From Liolophura sinensis (Eukaryota; Mollusca; Polyplacophora; Chitonida; Chitonidae): a stretch of 64,000 bases of DNA. A model generated the notes under the pieces. It made no database searches. It was not told the DNA's origin and saw only the letters and a program-made list of their open reading frames with translations. The position numbers and the translations under genes were made by a program. Location of the stretch: positions 28,067,608 to 28,131,607 of the forward strand of contig NC_088300.1 in assembly GCF_032854445.1 (NCBI RefSeq), written 5' to 3'. Shown piece by piece: positions 44,401 to 56,400 of the stretch (within the stretch, counting starts at the first letter, position 1; each line of letters begins with the position of its first letter).

Positions 44401-47400
44401 TGTTACCTATTTCCTGAAGTATTTGTGGAGTTCTGGCTCACTTGATTAGAGTACATCTATTTCCCTGTGTCATCTACTTTCCCGTTCTTTTATGTATTCC
44501 TAACCTTTTTCTAACTGCTTGGGCTTACATCACACTACATTCTATTACATGTGTCCCATACAATCTAACCACTGAGGTTTAGAGCAAAAGGTAAAGCTGG
44601 CTAGTTATATCATGGGTAACTCCAAAAACCTGACATCCACGGTCAAGTGCATCAAAAGTTCTATTTCAAATCAATGCAGTCCTTTAATCCAAAAACAACC
44701 ACTGATCTCACTACAACACATTACAGAGAGCCAGAATAATACTGGATTTACCGGTTACTCTGACATTTTCTCATTCAAACTCTACAGAACTGAACCAGGC
44801 TCACCACTTTTTACATCCAACTACAGAGGCAAGTATGTTCAAAACTCAACGATCATCCATCCCTTTCAAAAGCTATTGACACACTCAAGAAAATTACCTA
44901 CTTATTATATTTAGAACAAATTTTAGTAAAAGATAAAAATTACATTTCTCACCCATTTTTTTTTTTTTTTTTTTCGGAAAAGCAAAGATAGGTACATGCT
45001 GTTTATCACACAGTCTAACAAGGTGAGAAAAGAGAATGTGCCCATTCCTGTTACAACTACATGTGTACTGGCCAATAAGAGCAGATCAGATGTCCCAAAA
45101 AGTTGAAAAATTAGAACATGAATGAAAAACTTCGCCTCAATGCATGTAGTACTGAAGTCCTGAATTTGGTAATTTATTGTAATTAATATGCACACAGAAC
45201 ATCAGCGATAGAATATCCCGCTCGTGTTATTGTTCCTACACCTCAGCTCATTACATTTTAAGATACCACTCATAACATTTTGTTTAACATTGCTTTCCCT
45301 GGTACTGGATGCCAATGCCAACTCCAACGCTGTATAGGTGAGCTAACAAGGTTTACCTGATCAGAGCTAACAAGCCCAGGGGTATCAAACAGCCACCTGC
45401 TATTTGTTAATCTTTCCAGATCATCTTCCACGAGCTCCCTGGCTTTCCTCTCGGCTGCTGTCACTGTATACAGATCCTGTCTTGACAAACTTCCCACAGA
45501 CACATCTCCCTCAGTGGTGAAAGTGTAACTGGGTGGGACGATCAGACACTGGTAATTCAACTCTTCTCCATCGTTCTCATTCTCTTCCTCAACTGGTTGT
45601 TCTTTGAAATTTGTCTGGCCTATGGTGCCTAGTGACAAGACATAATCACCAGGTTAAACAAATCAGCATAGTTAGACCTGATGATGACAAGTCACATTGC
45701 CCAACAATGAACACAGCATGTAGGTATGTATGCATGGGGTTCTAGGTCTGTGTACATACGAGGTGTCTTCTTGTGGCATGGCCATGCCATAACACGGAAG
45801 TATCATCACAAAGACACCAGACACCACACCCACTCCACTTAGTCACATTATACAGAGACCGCGTCAACCAGTCCTGTTTCCTTCCCCTGTCCTCTCAGTG
45901 CTGAGCGCCAAGCGAGGCAGCAACAAGTACAATGTACCACTTTCAAAGGCAATGATCATATGACCCGACCCGAGTTTGACATGAGGTCCTCCAAGCTCAA
46001 GGCAGATGCTCTAACCATTAGGCCACAGCAGCAGTTCCATGAGCATAGCTATGTGAACACTTCGTCATACTGAAGGTTACAGAGACATCAAAACACAAGA
46101 AAATTATACTTATGTGTGGAACAACCTGTCATAATCACAGCACCTCCCCACATTCCTGACATATCTTGTGACATAAAGCTGCAGCCAAGACCAGCAGGAA
46201 CTGGATTCCAGTCTGGCTCATTGGCAAAGGGCTTGTAAAGTCCTCTTTCAGGGCGGCCTATAAAGCTAACTAACTGACTGACTGTTGTTTAAAGACCATA
46301 CTGAAGAAGCTTTTGATTATATGTCTGCAGTCAGTTTCTCCTGTGTCATATTTGCACAGATATCCATGCCAAATTATGGTAAAAAATGCTCTTCAACAAA
46401 TGTAATACAGCACTAACAGCTTTTTGGGGTATAGAGTTCCCACAAAGCAAGGAAATGTACAAATTCCCTGTCCAATGCCAGGGTTGAACTCACATCTTTT
46501 GTATTTCATTGAGTGCTATTTTTTGACGGAGCTACATCCCACTAACCACCCTATTAGAGGAATTGGCCAATGAGGGCCAGGTTGTAACAGTGAATGTAAC
46601 ACACTCCGATGATGAAACATTCCATTCTGAATTCTTACCTGTAAGTGGAGCATTTCTCACTATGTTTGGATTCTTTGAAGTGTTAATCAGCTCTCTCTCT
46701 TTCTTCCATTTCTCTTTTTTCTCCTTTATCAAGCGTTGTGTTCTCAAGTACAATCTTTCACGAGTTGGAGCTATTATGGGAAACTTTAATAAGTCTATGG
46801 TGGTTCCTGCATGAATGGAATTTATGTATACCTCAGTGGAAAAAGTAACAAAATGGGTCTTACTTTAAAAAATCTTATATATCAGCAGTACAAGACTCGT
46901 TATTATAGGAGACACATGTGTATTGTATGTTTGCTGTGACTTTGAATGCATCTGCAAATAATGAGCAGCCAAAATACTGTATAGTCAGCTAAATGCATAT
47001 ACATACTTCATCTTTTAATCATGAATAAAATGTATTTTTGAGGCAAATTTAAATTTAACAGGACTGTAGTTAAGTATCAAGAGTCTTTCATCTACATGTA
47101 CATGTACCTGGTTAAGCTACCATTATTACTTCACAGTTAAATATCCCAGACAATTTCCACCTATCATTGTATTCTTTATATTAACCCAAAGGCAATTTGA
47201 TATAAATTTGCCACCAAAAATCTTTATAGATGAACATAAACAGTGAAACAAATATTAAGAAAATTACATATTGAAAGTATTAAAAATGCACTATGTTGTT
47301 TACCTGGCCATCTGGACACAGTGGCTCTATGAATTACATCTCTCACATGATATTTGCAGTAGTCTGATGAAAGTAGTGCATTGAAAAGTGTGGACTTCCC

Positions 47401-48741
47401 AGAATTAGTGGATCCCAACAGAAAAACATCTCCTGTAATAAAAAAAAAACAAAAAAAACCATAAAGATCTGTCATCTTTTGATCTTATTTATTTAAGATA
47501 TACTAAAATCTGACTGATGTTTAATTGCTGTTTTTTATGAATTTTTAACATACTGTTTTTAGCATACATGATTAAATAAATTGTAAACACAAAAGAAAAA
47601 ATGTTTCTTGGTTACCTTCAGCTGCATGATTAAATTTTTTCAGAAGTTTGTTGACTAACTCCTCAATACCATAGCCAGTTTTAGCACTGACCAGGCTGAC
47701 ATGTTCGATGGTAGAGCCATGGCTACCCAGACCACTCTTCAAACACAAGTCCATCAGAAGCTTATGACAGCGGTGAAGATTTTCACTGGGTACACCAGGC
47801 AGAAGATCAACCTTGGTTCCAACAACAAAATACTTTCTCCCCTCCCCAATCAGCTGGGGCAAGCATTTAATCATGCTGTTGGTTATGTCTGTTGTGTCGA
47901 CTACTAAGACAATTAAGCCTTTCCTGTATCTCAGGCCCGCTATTAACTGAGCATACTCATCTGGAGATGCCCGTACATTTAGACAAAAGTTGTTGTGAGT
48001 CATCAGAAAGCATTTCTGACAAAGCATTCGTTTCAACTCTCGCTGTGTTAACGACAAAAATTTTTCCTTGGGCATGTACCCGGGGATGGCAGTGTTTTGA
48101 CAGTGAAGAGCAGCACCGCATCCAGCACAAGGTATTTCACTGAAGGGAATACTTGGGTCTGCACTTCCATATATACTGTGAACACCCTTCACTTTTCTCA
48201 TCTTAGACACAACTTTTTTATGGTCATCTAGAGTCAAATCTTCCACAAAGTAACTAGAGTTTGATGGTTCACTTTGAAGCTCCTCTTCATCATCATATCC
48301 AGCACTTTCCACAGACTGTTTCGAATAAAAGTCGCTCAGGTCTTTCTTAACATTGTCGTATGCCTCCGACAATGACAGCAACGACTTGTCATTGTTCCCG
48401 TCTCTGTTGTTTTTGGGTTTTCCCTCTAAACTATATATATCTTCATGGCCTATTTGCTTTTGGGCAATTATCCTTGCAATTAACGAGGTATTCGCCTCTT
48501 GATTGTGTGGAGTATCATGAGTTTCTACATCAGTAACCTTTCTAGTTTTGTAGTGATGATGCTGTCCGTTGTTCCATTTGGGATGATTTTGCCAACAGGC
48601 AAGAAATTGTTCAGTGCTGGAAGAATTTCCATGTATCAGGCACCTATAATTCCGTTCAGCTCTGTGAAATACGTCAGAAAATTGTGTTGTTTTGGGGAAA
48701 TGTCTGAAGACGGTAGCTTTGATACCATTTGATAACAGCAT
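41408..48741 (-). CDS. NOA1: NOA1, mitochondrial circularly permuted GTPase, 8 exons, 744 aa
   Basis: Minus-strand exons: 48741-47616, 47432-47304, 46806-46639, 45628-45357, 43971-43840, 43042-42920, 42341-42224, 41574-41408. All junctions are GT-AG in phase; total 2235 nt. The N-terminus is basic and fits a mitochondrial signal. A zinc ribbon (C205, C208, C241, C244) is followed by GTPase motifs in permuted order: G4 GTKVD at 308-312, G5 SAKTG at 352-356, G1 GSTNSGKST at 382-390, then G3 DTPG at 556-559. The C-terminal part (LLPKAVNLRGKREKG) is the family's RNA-binding-like end. YqeH/NOA1 GTPases act in small mitochondrial ribosomal subunit biogenesis and respiration. Length is close to the human protein (about 700). 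The ATG is the first in frame, with A at -3. The gene faces SLU7 head to head. Confidence 0.97.
41700..41790 (-). mobile_element. SINE-B tail fragment in NOA1 intron 7
   Basis: TTTATTTATTTGATTGACGT, then TTAACACCGTGCTCAGAATG and TTTCGCTTGTATTAT, the 3' end of SINE-B; the body beyond is unrecognisable. Confidence 0.45.
42648..42905 (-). mobile_element. SINE-B, full length, in NOA1 intron 6
   Basis: The best complete copy. It runs TTTATTTATTTGACTGGTG, TTTTACGCCGTACTGGAGTA, CAGACCTTCCCACGTATGGC, GAGCTGGACTTGAATTCACA, GGTCATTACGCTGCGCTGGC and ACTAACCAACTGAGAAATC. On the minus strand this is an A box (CTCAGTTGGTTAGTG) and a B box (GTGAATTCAAGTCC). It ends only about 14 bases from the exon 6 donor. 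Confidence 0.85.
43989..44176. repeat. 47-bp tandem repeat, 4 units, in NOA1 intron 4
   Basis: CATCATTACATG blocks start at 43991, 44038, 44085 and 44132, exactly 47 apart. The unit continues TAATTAAGTGACCTGAATAT and CTGATGAGAAAATG. Confidence 0.92.
44205..44360. repeat. Dispersed repeat, copy 3 of 3
   Basis: GGTCATAAAATTTTATTTTT, GTGCTTGCAACTTATATTTT and AACAAAGCTCAAAACATTTT follow the order in 3637-3800 and 4360-4560, more diverged. Confidence 0.4.
45735..46030 (-). mobile_element. SINE-A in NOA1 intron 3
   Basis: GGGGTTCTAGGTCTGTGTAC, GAGGTGTCTTCTTGTGGCAT, CATTATACAGAGACCGCGTC, TGCTGAGCGCCAAGCGAGGC, then GAGTTTGACATGAGGTCCTC and GATGCTCTAACCATTAGGCC. The tRNA-like head is at the right, read on the minus strand (GGCCTAATGGTTAGAGCATC). 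Confidence 0.8.
46425..46560 (-). mobile_element. SINE-C in NOA1 intron 3, beside exon 3
   Basis: On the minus strand: GGTGGTTAGTGGGATGTAGC (A box region), GTGAGTTCAACCCTGG (B box), ACAGGGAATTTGTACATTTC. It lies about 80 bases from exon 3. Confidence 0.55.
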
Positions 48742-50446
48742 GTTGAATTAAAACCTTGTTGTCAGAAAGCCGTATTCAGAGGTGTCCAAATCACCATCAC
48801 TGTTTTCGTTTTACGTCGTCTGCCATGTGCACGGAAGTACATAAGTGCGCATCTGCGCTTAGGTCTAACTTCCGCAAACAAACGTCTGATTTTCGTTCTT
48901 ACTTCAGGATAATTTACCATCATTTCCTGTCCATGGAATGTCCGTCAAAAGATCTAAGGGTAAATAAGTTAAGTACCAGCGGTAGCTGTGGGTGTTTAGT
49001 GTGGAAAAGAGATTTGCCTCCAGGACCTTTGTGAATTCTCCACTCTGTTCTTCCGCTAAGCTTGTGAGGCATTAATGAGGGTCTAAATATCGTTAGTTAG
49101 ATCGGATTTCTGTTTCCCTGCCTCTGTTTTATCTGTAGCATGAGTAAAAAGGGAAATCAAACATGGGTCTTTCACTGTTAGTTTAAGCTAATAAGTTTTC
49201 CAATATTGTTCTTCAGCTTAGATTTGGGAAAAATATCTGATTAACAAGTGATATCAAAGGGGGATTTATGCCACTAGTCACAGTGAAAAACAAGTTCTTG
49301 TTTTTATTCCCAGTGTGTTTCCTTGTAACCCATGTGATTATGCCTGAACTGTCACTCAAATAGCCCAAATTTAACATACTTATGTAATGCTCAACTTCTA
49401 TGTAACCCAGATTCACGAGAACAGTTTAGTTAAAATAAAAGCTCGAACACAAATGTAGATTTGGTAGGCACCTAAATAAGATTCCCTAAAACACTCTAAA
49501 TATAAATATGTCAAGTAGGCAGCGGTAAACCATTATCTTTAAGAATTGCATGTACTCAGACTGTAAAGAGAACATTGGCAAACACCCTTCTGGATGTTCG
49601 AATTTCAAATGTGGCTGACACTGGTTTGATCTCGGATTAAGGCAGACTTCTATCTTGATCCCAGGTTCAAAGTTTAAATGGTTGGATTAGTGTTGAAAGA
49701 TGGTTTACCAGTGCTGGCTTTGACATATGTACATTTCAGGTGTTATAGGAAATCACAATGCTAGTGATGAACAAACGACAAAAACACTTCGTACATAATG
49801 GCTTATTCATAAACTTATTAAAGAGAATTCTCCCATCATCAAATGTAGTGGCAAACTGAATGCTAGTGATGAACAAATTGATAAAAAAACCCTTTGTTCA
49901 CATGCTTATGGAAAAGACTTTTGCCACTACACCTAATGATGGTTTAAGTCTCTTCTTTGTCAAACATAGCCATACTCATATCTTCTTGTAGGAAATCGGT
50001 GCATACTAAATGTAAGGTAGGGTTCAACCTTTTACTTTAGTGAATTTGTCCTTGTGGTTAAATAGAACCTGGGCGTTACATAAGTGCGTCCAGCTTAACT
50101 TTGGGCTGTATGTTGGTAGTTCTTGTTTTTATTCCCAGTGTGTTTCCTTTTGACCAATGTGACCCATGTGATTATGCCTTTCTGAACTATCACTCAAAGC
50201 ACATGTTTCATGAATCATACTGACATTGGGTTGGAAATTTGAAACACGTTTTGCACACAATTTGACCCTAGGGCCACTTTGAGACAAATTTATCAAAAAA
50301 TATATCTCTAGCTGTGTTATAGTATGATGTGCTTCTTGAATTGTGTGGAAGTTGTTCCATTATGTTTTCTGTATGATTCTTTCTAAGGACATCACATATC
50401 TCTTTAGAGGACTTGATCTTTAGAGGGCTTGCACAAGATCTACACA
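48742..50446. promoter_or_regulatory. Head-to-head upstream region of NOA1 and SLU7
   Basis: The first 170 bases next to NOA1 are CpG-rich (TTTACGTCGTCTGCC, AAGTGCGCATCTGCGC, TTCCGCAAACAAACG) and likely hold its promoter. The rest contains imperfect internal duplications: 49293-49345 resembles 50117-50180 (GTTCTTGTTTTTATTCCCAG in both), and GCTAGTGATGAACAAA occurs at 49759 and 49861. The SLU7 promoter or an untranslated first exon could be here; no clear core element is seen. Confidence 0.4.
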
Positions 50447-53400
50447 ATGTCTTTCCAAGTGAATCAACCACCCTCTGTGGTGGCCAAGGTGGCCAAATCA
50501 GAAGAGGTGGACACGGGGGGTGGGAAGAAGCAGTCACGAGAAGACTGGAAGAAGATGAAGGAGTTAGAGGAGGCAAGGAAGGCAGGTACTGCCCCAGCCA
50601 TGCAAGATGAGGAGGGAAAGTAAGTTGTCTTGAGACCTAATCTGTTATTTATCATGAGACCTTGTAAATAAAAATTCGTCTTGATAGTTTCCATTATGGC
50701 ACAAGTCCATGAACTAAATATGTGCAACTGTCAATAATCGCAGTTAAATAAGATTATGGGGTGGAATCTCTCCGATCAGATCTGTCATGATGGATAATGC
50801 ATAAAGAGCACACATAGTAATGAGTGATGTATGATGGAGAACTTTTTTCTGTGATGACAGGAATCTTTAAAGTTGTCAAATACATGATGAAAACTGAAGC
50901 ATTATTTTGTTTGTTACATGTGAAGAGCTCATGTGCACATCTATATTTTATTATTAATGCTTAACATGTCATTGCCATGGATTCTACAGCAACCAAGCAG
51001 AAAATGTGACAAACAAAAATGTAAACATTTCTGAAAACTGTAGCAATTCATCTGTTCATTATGTATTTCATCATTAAGTGCATTTGATGGATTTTAATTC
51101 TTGTGAACATGGTATTTGCTTTTCTAGAGATATCAACCCCCATATACCTCAGTACATCATGCAGGCTCCGTGGTACTTTGGAGCTTCAGCCCCTACTCTC
51201 CGCCATCAGCGACAGCAAGCAGAAAACCTCAAGACATTCACACAGATGGGGGAATGGTACAAGAGAGGTGTGAGGGAGGTGGGCTTATTTCTGTTTACTT
51301 CTCGTCGGAGGCCTGTTTTGAGGAGCACTCCTAATTTGTACCTGTAGTGATTGAACAAGCCCCAGATATATTTATCTTAAATAAGATCCATTATTGTATA
51401 ATAAAGTTGTGCTAAAATGATGTTTTTTGCACTGTAAGGAATAAATGCTGTTATGGCAACAAATAACATGCAGAAACATGTTTGGAGGTCTGTATGTAGA
51501 ATTCCTAAATTCTTGAATATTGATTTAAACACCAGTTAAACTGTGAGTAAAGAAATATAGTGTTGTCTTAATTCAGTGTTAAGCTGTTTATGTGAGTAGA
51601 GAAATAAGTGTTATAAATGATAATCTCATTGTTAATGTTAAAGTTGCTGCAAAGCACCTTAGAATTTCTCACCCAGGCTAGGCTTTGTAATAAATGAATC
51701 CATCAATCAATTAATCAGATTCCCATGATGATCCAATGGCCATCCATGAACGAAATCAAGAACAAGTTCAGTTGAAGTTCAAATATATATTGAAGGAAAC
51801 ATTAAATCTTTATACAAGGTGATTTAGGTGCATTGGTACTATGAGATGAATGGCTTAGTTAACCCACAGTTGAGCCATGGGGAGATAGCACACAGAAATT
51901 CAGGTATCCTTGTTTAAGGTGTATACATACAATTGCATTCTACTGTAATTCTGTATACATGTAAATGTGGTACTGTATATACAATAATATATATCCCAGG
52001 TAAAGTCCAATATAGCATATACAATGTAAGCACCTTTATTGTTATTCTGAGATGTTAATGGGAAGCCATTCTGATTCTATCTGACAAATATACATCTCGG
52101 CCAGTATTTATAGGCGTGCAAGGCAAGTTACGTGACAGCGGTCAACCAATGAAGGTTTGGTGCAATCATGACGAACTTGGCAATGCAAGAACTACTTATG
52201 TAAACACTGACGAATTTTGGGAATATGAGAAGACATCGGGTGCATCTTCGTGTGGTGCAAAGGGATTTTTTATACTAGGATCAAAGTATCCTGATAACAT
52301 AGGGTTGCACTTTTTGATTAGCTTCATATTTCCACTCAATAGTACATCAATCCATAGCCACAGAACAGTGTAGTGCTATCAGATACTCTGAGCATCTAAT
52401 GACACTTCAGTAATTAATACAAGGTTAAATAGTAACTTTGGTTAATATGATGCACACACAGTCAAAAAAGTATTTCAGTGCTGTTGTACACATTAATAAA
52501 CCTACTTTGATAGGAAGCACTTTATGACCTGTTTAAATGTTCCTGCTATTCGAAGGACCGCGCAACTTTCAAAAGTAGTGTTCCTAAGCAAAGTTATACA
52601 AGTAGTACCTAGCTTTATCTGCATGAAATACAATGAAATATGTGCAGACACTAACAACCAAAATTACATTTTATTATTGAGCATAAACAAGAACATTACA
52701 ACACAGCAAAATGTTAAAAGATGGTTAAAATACTTTATAAGTCTAGTCACATGACTAGCCGGGTTGCCGAAGGCAAACATGTCCACCGCAACATTTACAA
52801 AAGGTTTTATATGGATTACTGGTACACAGGGGCAAATCCAGGGGTTAATATGTGTGTCACAGCATTATTTGGATTTCACGTAAGTTCAGTAAGTTATACA
52901 GTAAATTCCTTGGCGATATAGGAGTCTATACCTTGCAGCAAAAGGTAAGGAAAAGCACATCATAATAAACACATGTTCAGTACAGGTGATGTCAACATGG
53001 GCAGTGAAATAGCTATGCCTGCATGCATTTAGCTACATTTAGCTACATTTGTGGTTCACAACGGCAATATAAAAATACATTTCACCATCCCATCCCAACC
53101 TAGAATTATACTTTAGTGTCTTGCGGCCAGTTTATGTTGTTCATCACTGCCTGATGAAGTCTGATTTAATGTTCATTTATAAATTTATTAGTACTCGAGA
53201 ATATTACGAAGGCGGGCTGCATTATGATAGGAGGAAACCAGACCGACCCCGTATGAAATCCACAGCCTTCCGCAGGTTGCTGGTAAAATTGTACTTAACG
53301 TACAGCCACCAAATTCATGAGAGACTCCTAAGTATTGTGCTGCGCTAGCGTGCTAATCACTCCACCACAGATGCCCCTCTCCCCCCCCCCCCCATGAATT

Positions 53401-56400
53401 AATACATTGCTGAATTTCCTTGAGCATACATGTACATGCATGCACTCATTCTTAAATTCACATGAAGTTGGATCTGTTTTATAATAGCTGATTTTCATGG
53501 CTATCTGCCTTTTGGTTTCTAGGGTCAAATTGCTACAAAATACAGAAAGGGTGCCTGTGAAAACTGTGGGTCATTAACACACAAGAAAAAGGACTGTGTG
53601 GAGGTAAGTCAAATGTGGAAAACAGGTTGTATATGTGAATTATTTTGATATATAGTAACGTGTGTATGACAATCACTGAGTTTCATAAGTGCAAAAAAAA
53701 TAAACTTCCGTAACAAGCAATGGAGTGAAGTCCTTACCTTACAATTACCGACCAACATACATGTAAATACAAGTCTGACAGACACGGATGTCAAGGGTTT
53801 CTGGATCTTAGTTGTTGATGCTGTGATGCAGTATATACTAAAGTTATACCCATCGCTCAAAATGAAAAGAATAAATGTGACATAATGTTGATAATGAGTA
53901 GCATTCATTAATGTTAGCCCCCTTAGCCTCTTCTTTATGTTGTGACTGCTACAGTGGACTCATGGTTAGAGCATCTGCCTTGAAGTCAGGAAACCTGGTA
54001 TCAAACCTGGGTTGGGTCATAGCAAAGACTTAAAAAGTATTGCTGCCTCGCTTGGTGCACACCACTGAAAGGTTAGAGGATTGGAACAGGACTGGTTGAC
54101 TGGTGTTAGCATATATACATCAGTGGTGGCAGCACTTTAGCAGCATGGACTTGCCTTCCCACAAGAAGACACAGCGTGTGATATGTGCACACACTTAATG
54201 GCTCCTCATTATCATAAGTACGATGTAGAACCCCAAGCATACATACTGTATATGCATTCTCTATTTTGATTTTGATTGGCGTTCTTTGCAGTACTCACTA
54301 TATTTCACTTATACACTTGCAACCAGCATCATGATGGCAGAGACTCGGGGAAACACACAACCATCTGCGGTTGCTGGCAGACCTTCCCATGTATGACCAG
54401 AGGGTAATCCAATATGAGCTGGATTTGAACTCAAAGCGATCACATTGGTGAGAGGCTCCTGGGTCATTGTGCTGCACAAGCAGGTTAACCATTAGGTCAC
54501 GGAGGTCCCTCTATTCTGCCCCCAATAGCTATTATACTATACATTTGATACATTTCTGGTAGAACCAGATAACTTGAACTAGGGCAAGTGTATTTCATTT
54601 ACATATCTTTGCAGTTTAAACAATCCTATTATTATTTTTTTTTCTGAATTCTAGCGGCCCAGGAAAGTCGGTGCTAAATACACAGGTGAAAACATTGCCC
54701 CCGATGAGTTTCTTCAGCCTAAGTTGGACTTTGATTTTGATGGAAAAAGGGATAGATGGAACGGATATGATCCAGAGCAACATCAAAAAATTATTGAGGA
54801 CTATGCCAAAATTGAGGAGGTGAGTAAATGCTGTGGTATAATTTGTTGTGCATAGGTGTTTGGTGATAAAGTAATTTGTCTTTTGCTTCCTTCATTTAAG
54901 TGGGCCAATATTCGTCTGTCATTTTGTAATGTACAGTGGCATATTTAATAATTATAAGAAATCTTCTGATTTAAAACTGTGGTTGAACCAGGCGAACTCA
55001 GCAGACAGTGTTTCGTCATTGGGTAACACCTACAAAGTAAAAGTTTTATGGCATGGCACTTTCCATCTACTACAGGGCAAAGAGCAGATATATTCCTGCA
55101 TGGTACATTACAGAACTGTACTGCACGGTACCACATTGTTTTCAGTGTGGTCATGGTGTTACTGCACAGCACTGTCTAGCATACAACTTCATTGTACATG
55201 TATAGTGCATCCATAGTCTGTATGGTACTAGTGTACTGGCCAAGCAGTACTCAGCAGCCGTCATGCTGTTCTACCGAGTTTTTGGAGCCTTTCTCAGTTC
55301 AGAGCTGTCTAGTACCATGAAGTCGCAGCGTATTTTTTAATATGTCAATCTTTCTTCCAGGCTAAGCAGGTACTTAAAGCCCAGAAACTTGAAGAATCCT
55401 TCACAGGAGAAACGGACAAAGTAGAAGAGGTATGTGGTAAATCGCGTGTCATGGTTCATTTGGAACCTGTTTATGCCATTCTGAAGCATCTGGTTAATTA
55501 CCAGGTATGAAAGTGTCTGTATGTTTTAAATGTTAATTGTAATACAAGGTCTGACTTGTGTTCTGTGTTATTCTGTGATGCTGCTTTTGCTGTAAGTATT
55601 TTATTTATTAACTCACATTAATTCATCACAGTTTATGTTCTGCATCGTTTTTTACAGTGTTGAGTTTGTGAAAAGTCTTTTGTATTTCTAACACAGAAGC
55701 AGACGGGTAAGGACAGTGATGATGAAGATAAATATGCAGAAGATGCTGACATGCCGGGTCAGAAGTTTGAGACCAAACAGAGAATTACGGTGCGAAATTT
55801 GAGGATCCGAGAAGATACTGCCAAGGTAATAAAAACATGTGTGCTGTCACAGTTAAGCTTAACTCCGGGATCGTATTAATGTGTATAAATATTTTTACAC
55901 CATGGAATATAAACATACACCATAGATATATGTAGATGCTGCATTCCTAAGTGATGAAGGTGCTGGATTTATTTCTGCACCAAATTGAGAGAAACTGATA
56001 GGAAAAACCCCACATGCATGTGTCTCAAAATAAACTAGATTGTCACCTAAATGAATTGGGGAAGTAAGGAAAGTATCTATTTTAGAATCAAAAGCAGCAA
56101 TATAGTGATAGTTGTTTATGCTTATAGAGCTCTCATCCCATGGTAATGTGCTACCCTGCCATGACAACTGTGGGGTCTTGTGACATTAAATCTCTGACGG
56201 ACATTTTTCAAGCACACTGATTGGTGTTTATTTTATATGTTTATATGTATATATATGTATAAGAGTACTATATATTGCAATATATCAACATTTTGCTTCT
56301 TTTGACAGTACTTGTACAACTTGGACTTGAACTCAGCTTACTATGACCCAAAGACACGATCAATGAGAGAGAATCCCTTCAGGAATTCAGGGCAGCCTGA

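Noticed and set aside
53950-54010. tRNA-like A and B boxes
   Set aside because: They are the head of a SINE; no cloverleaf-complete tRNA gene is present. The same applies to the other SINE heads.
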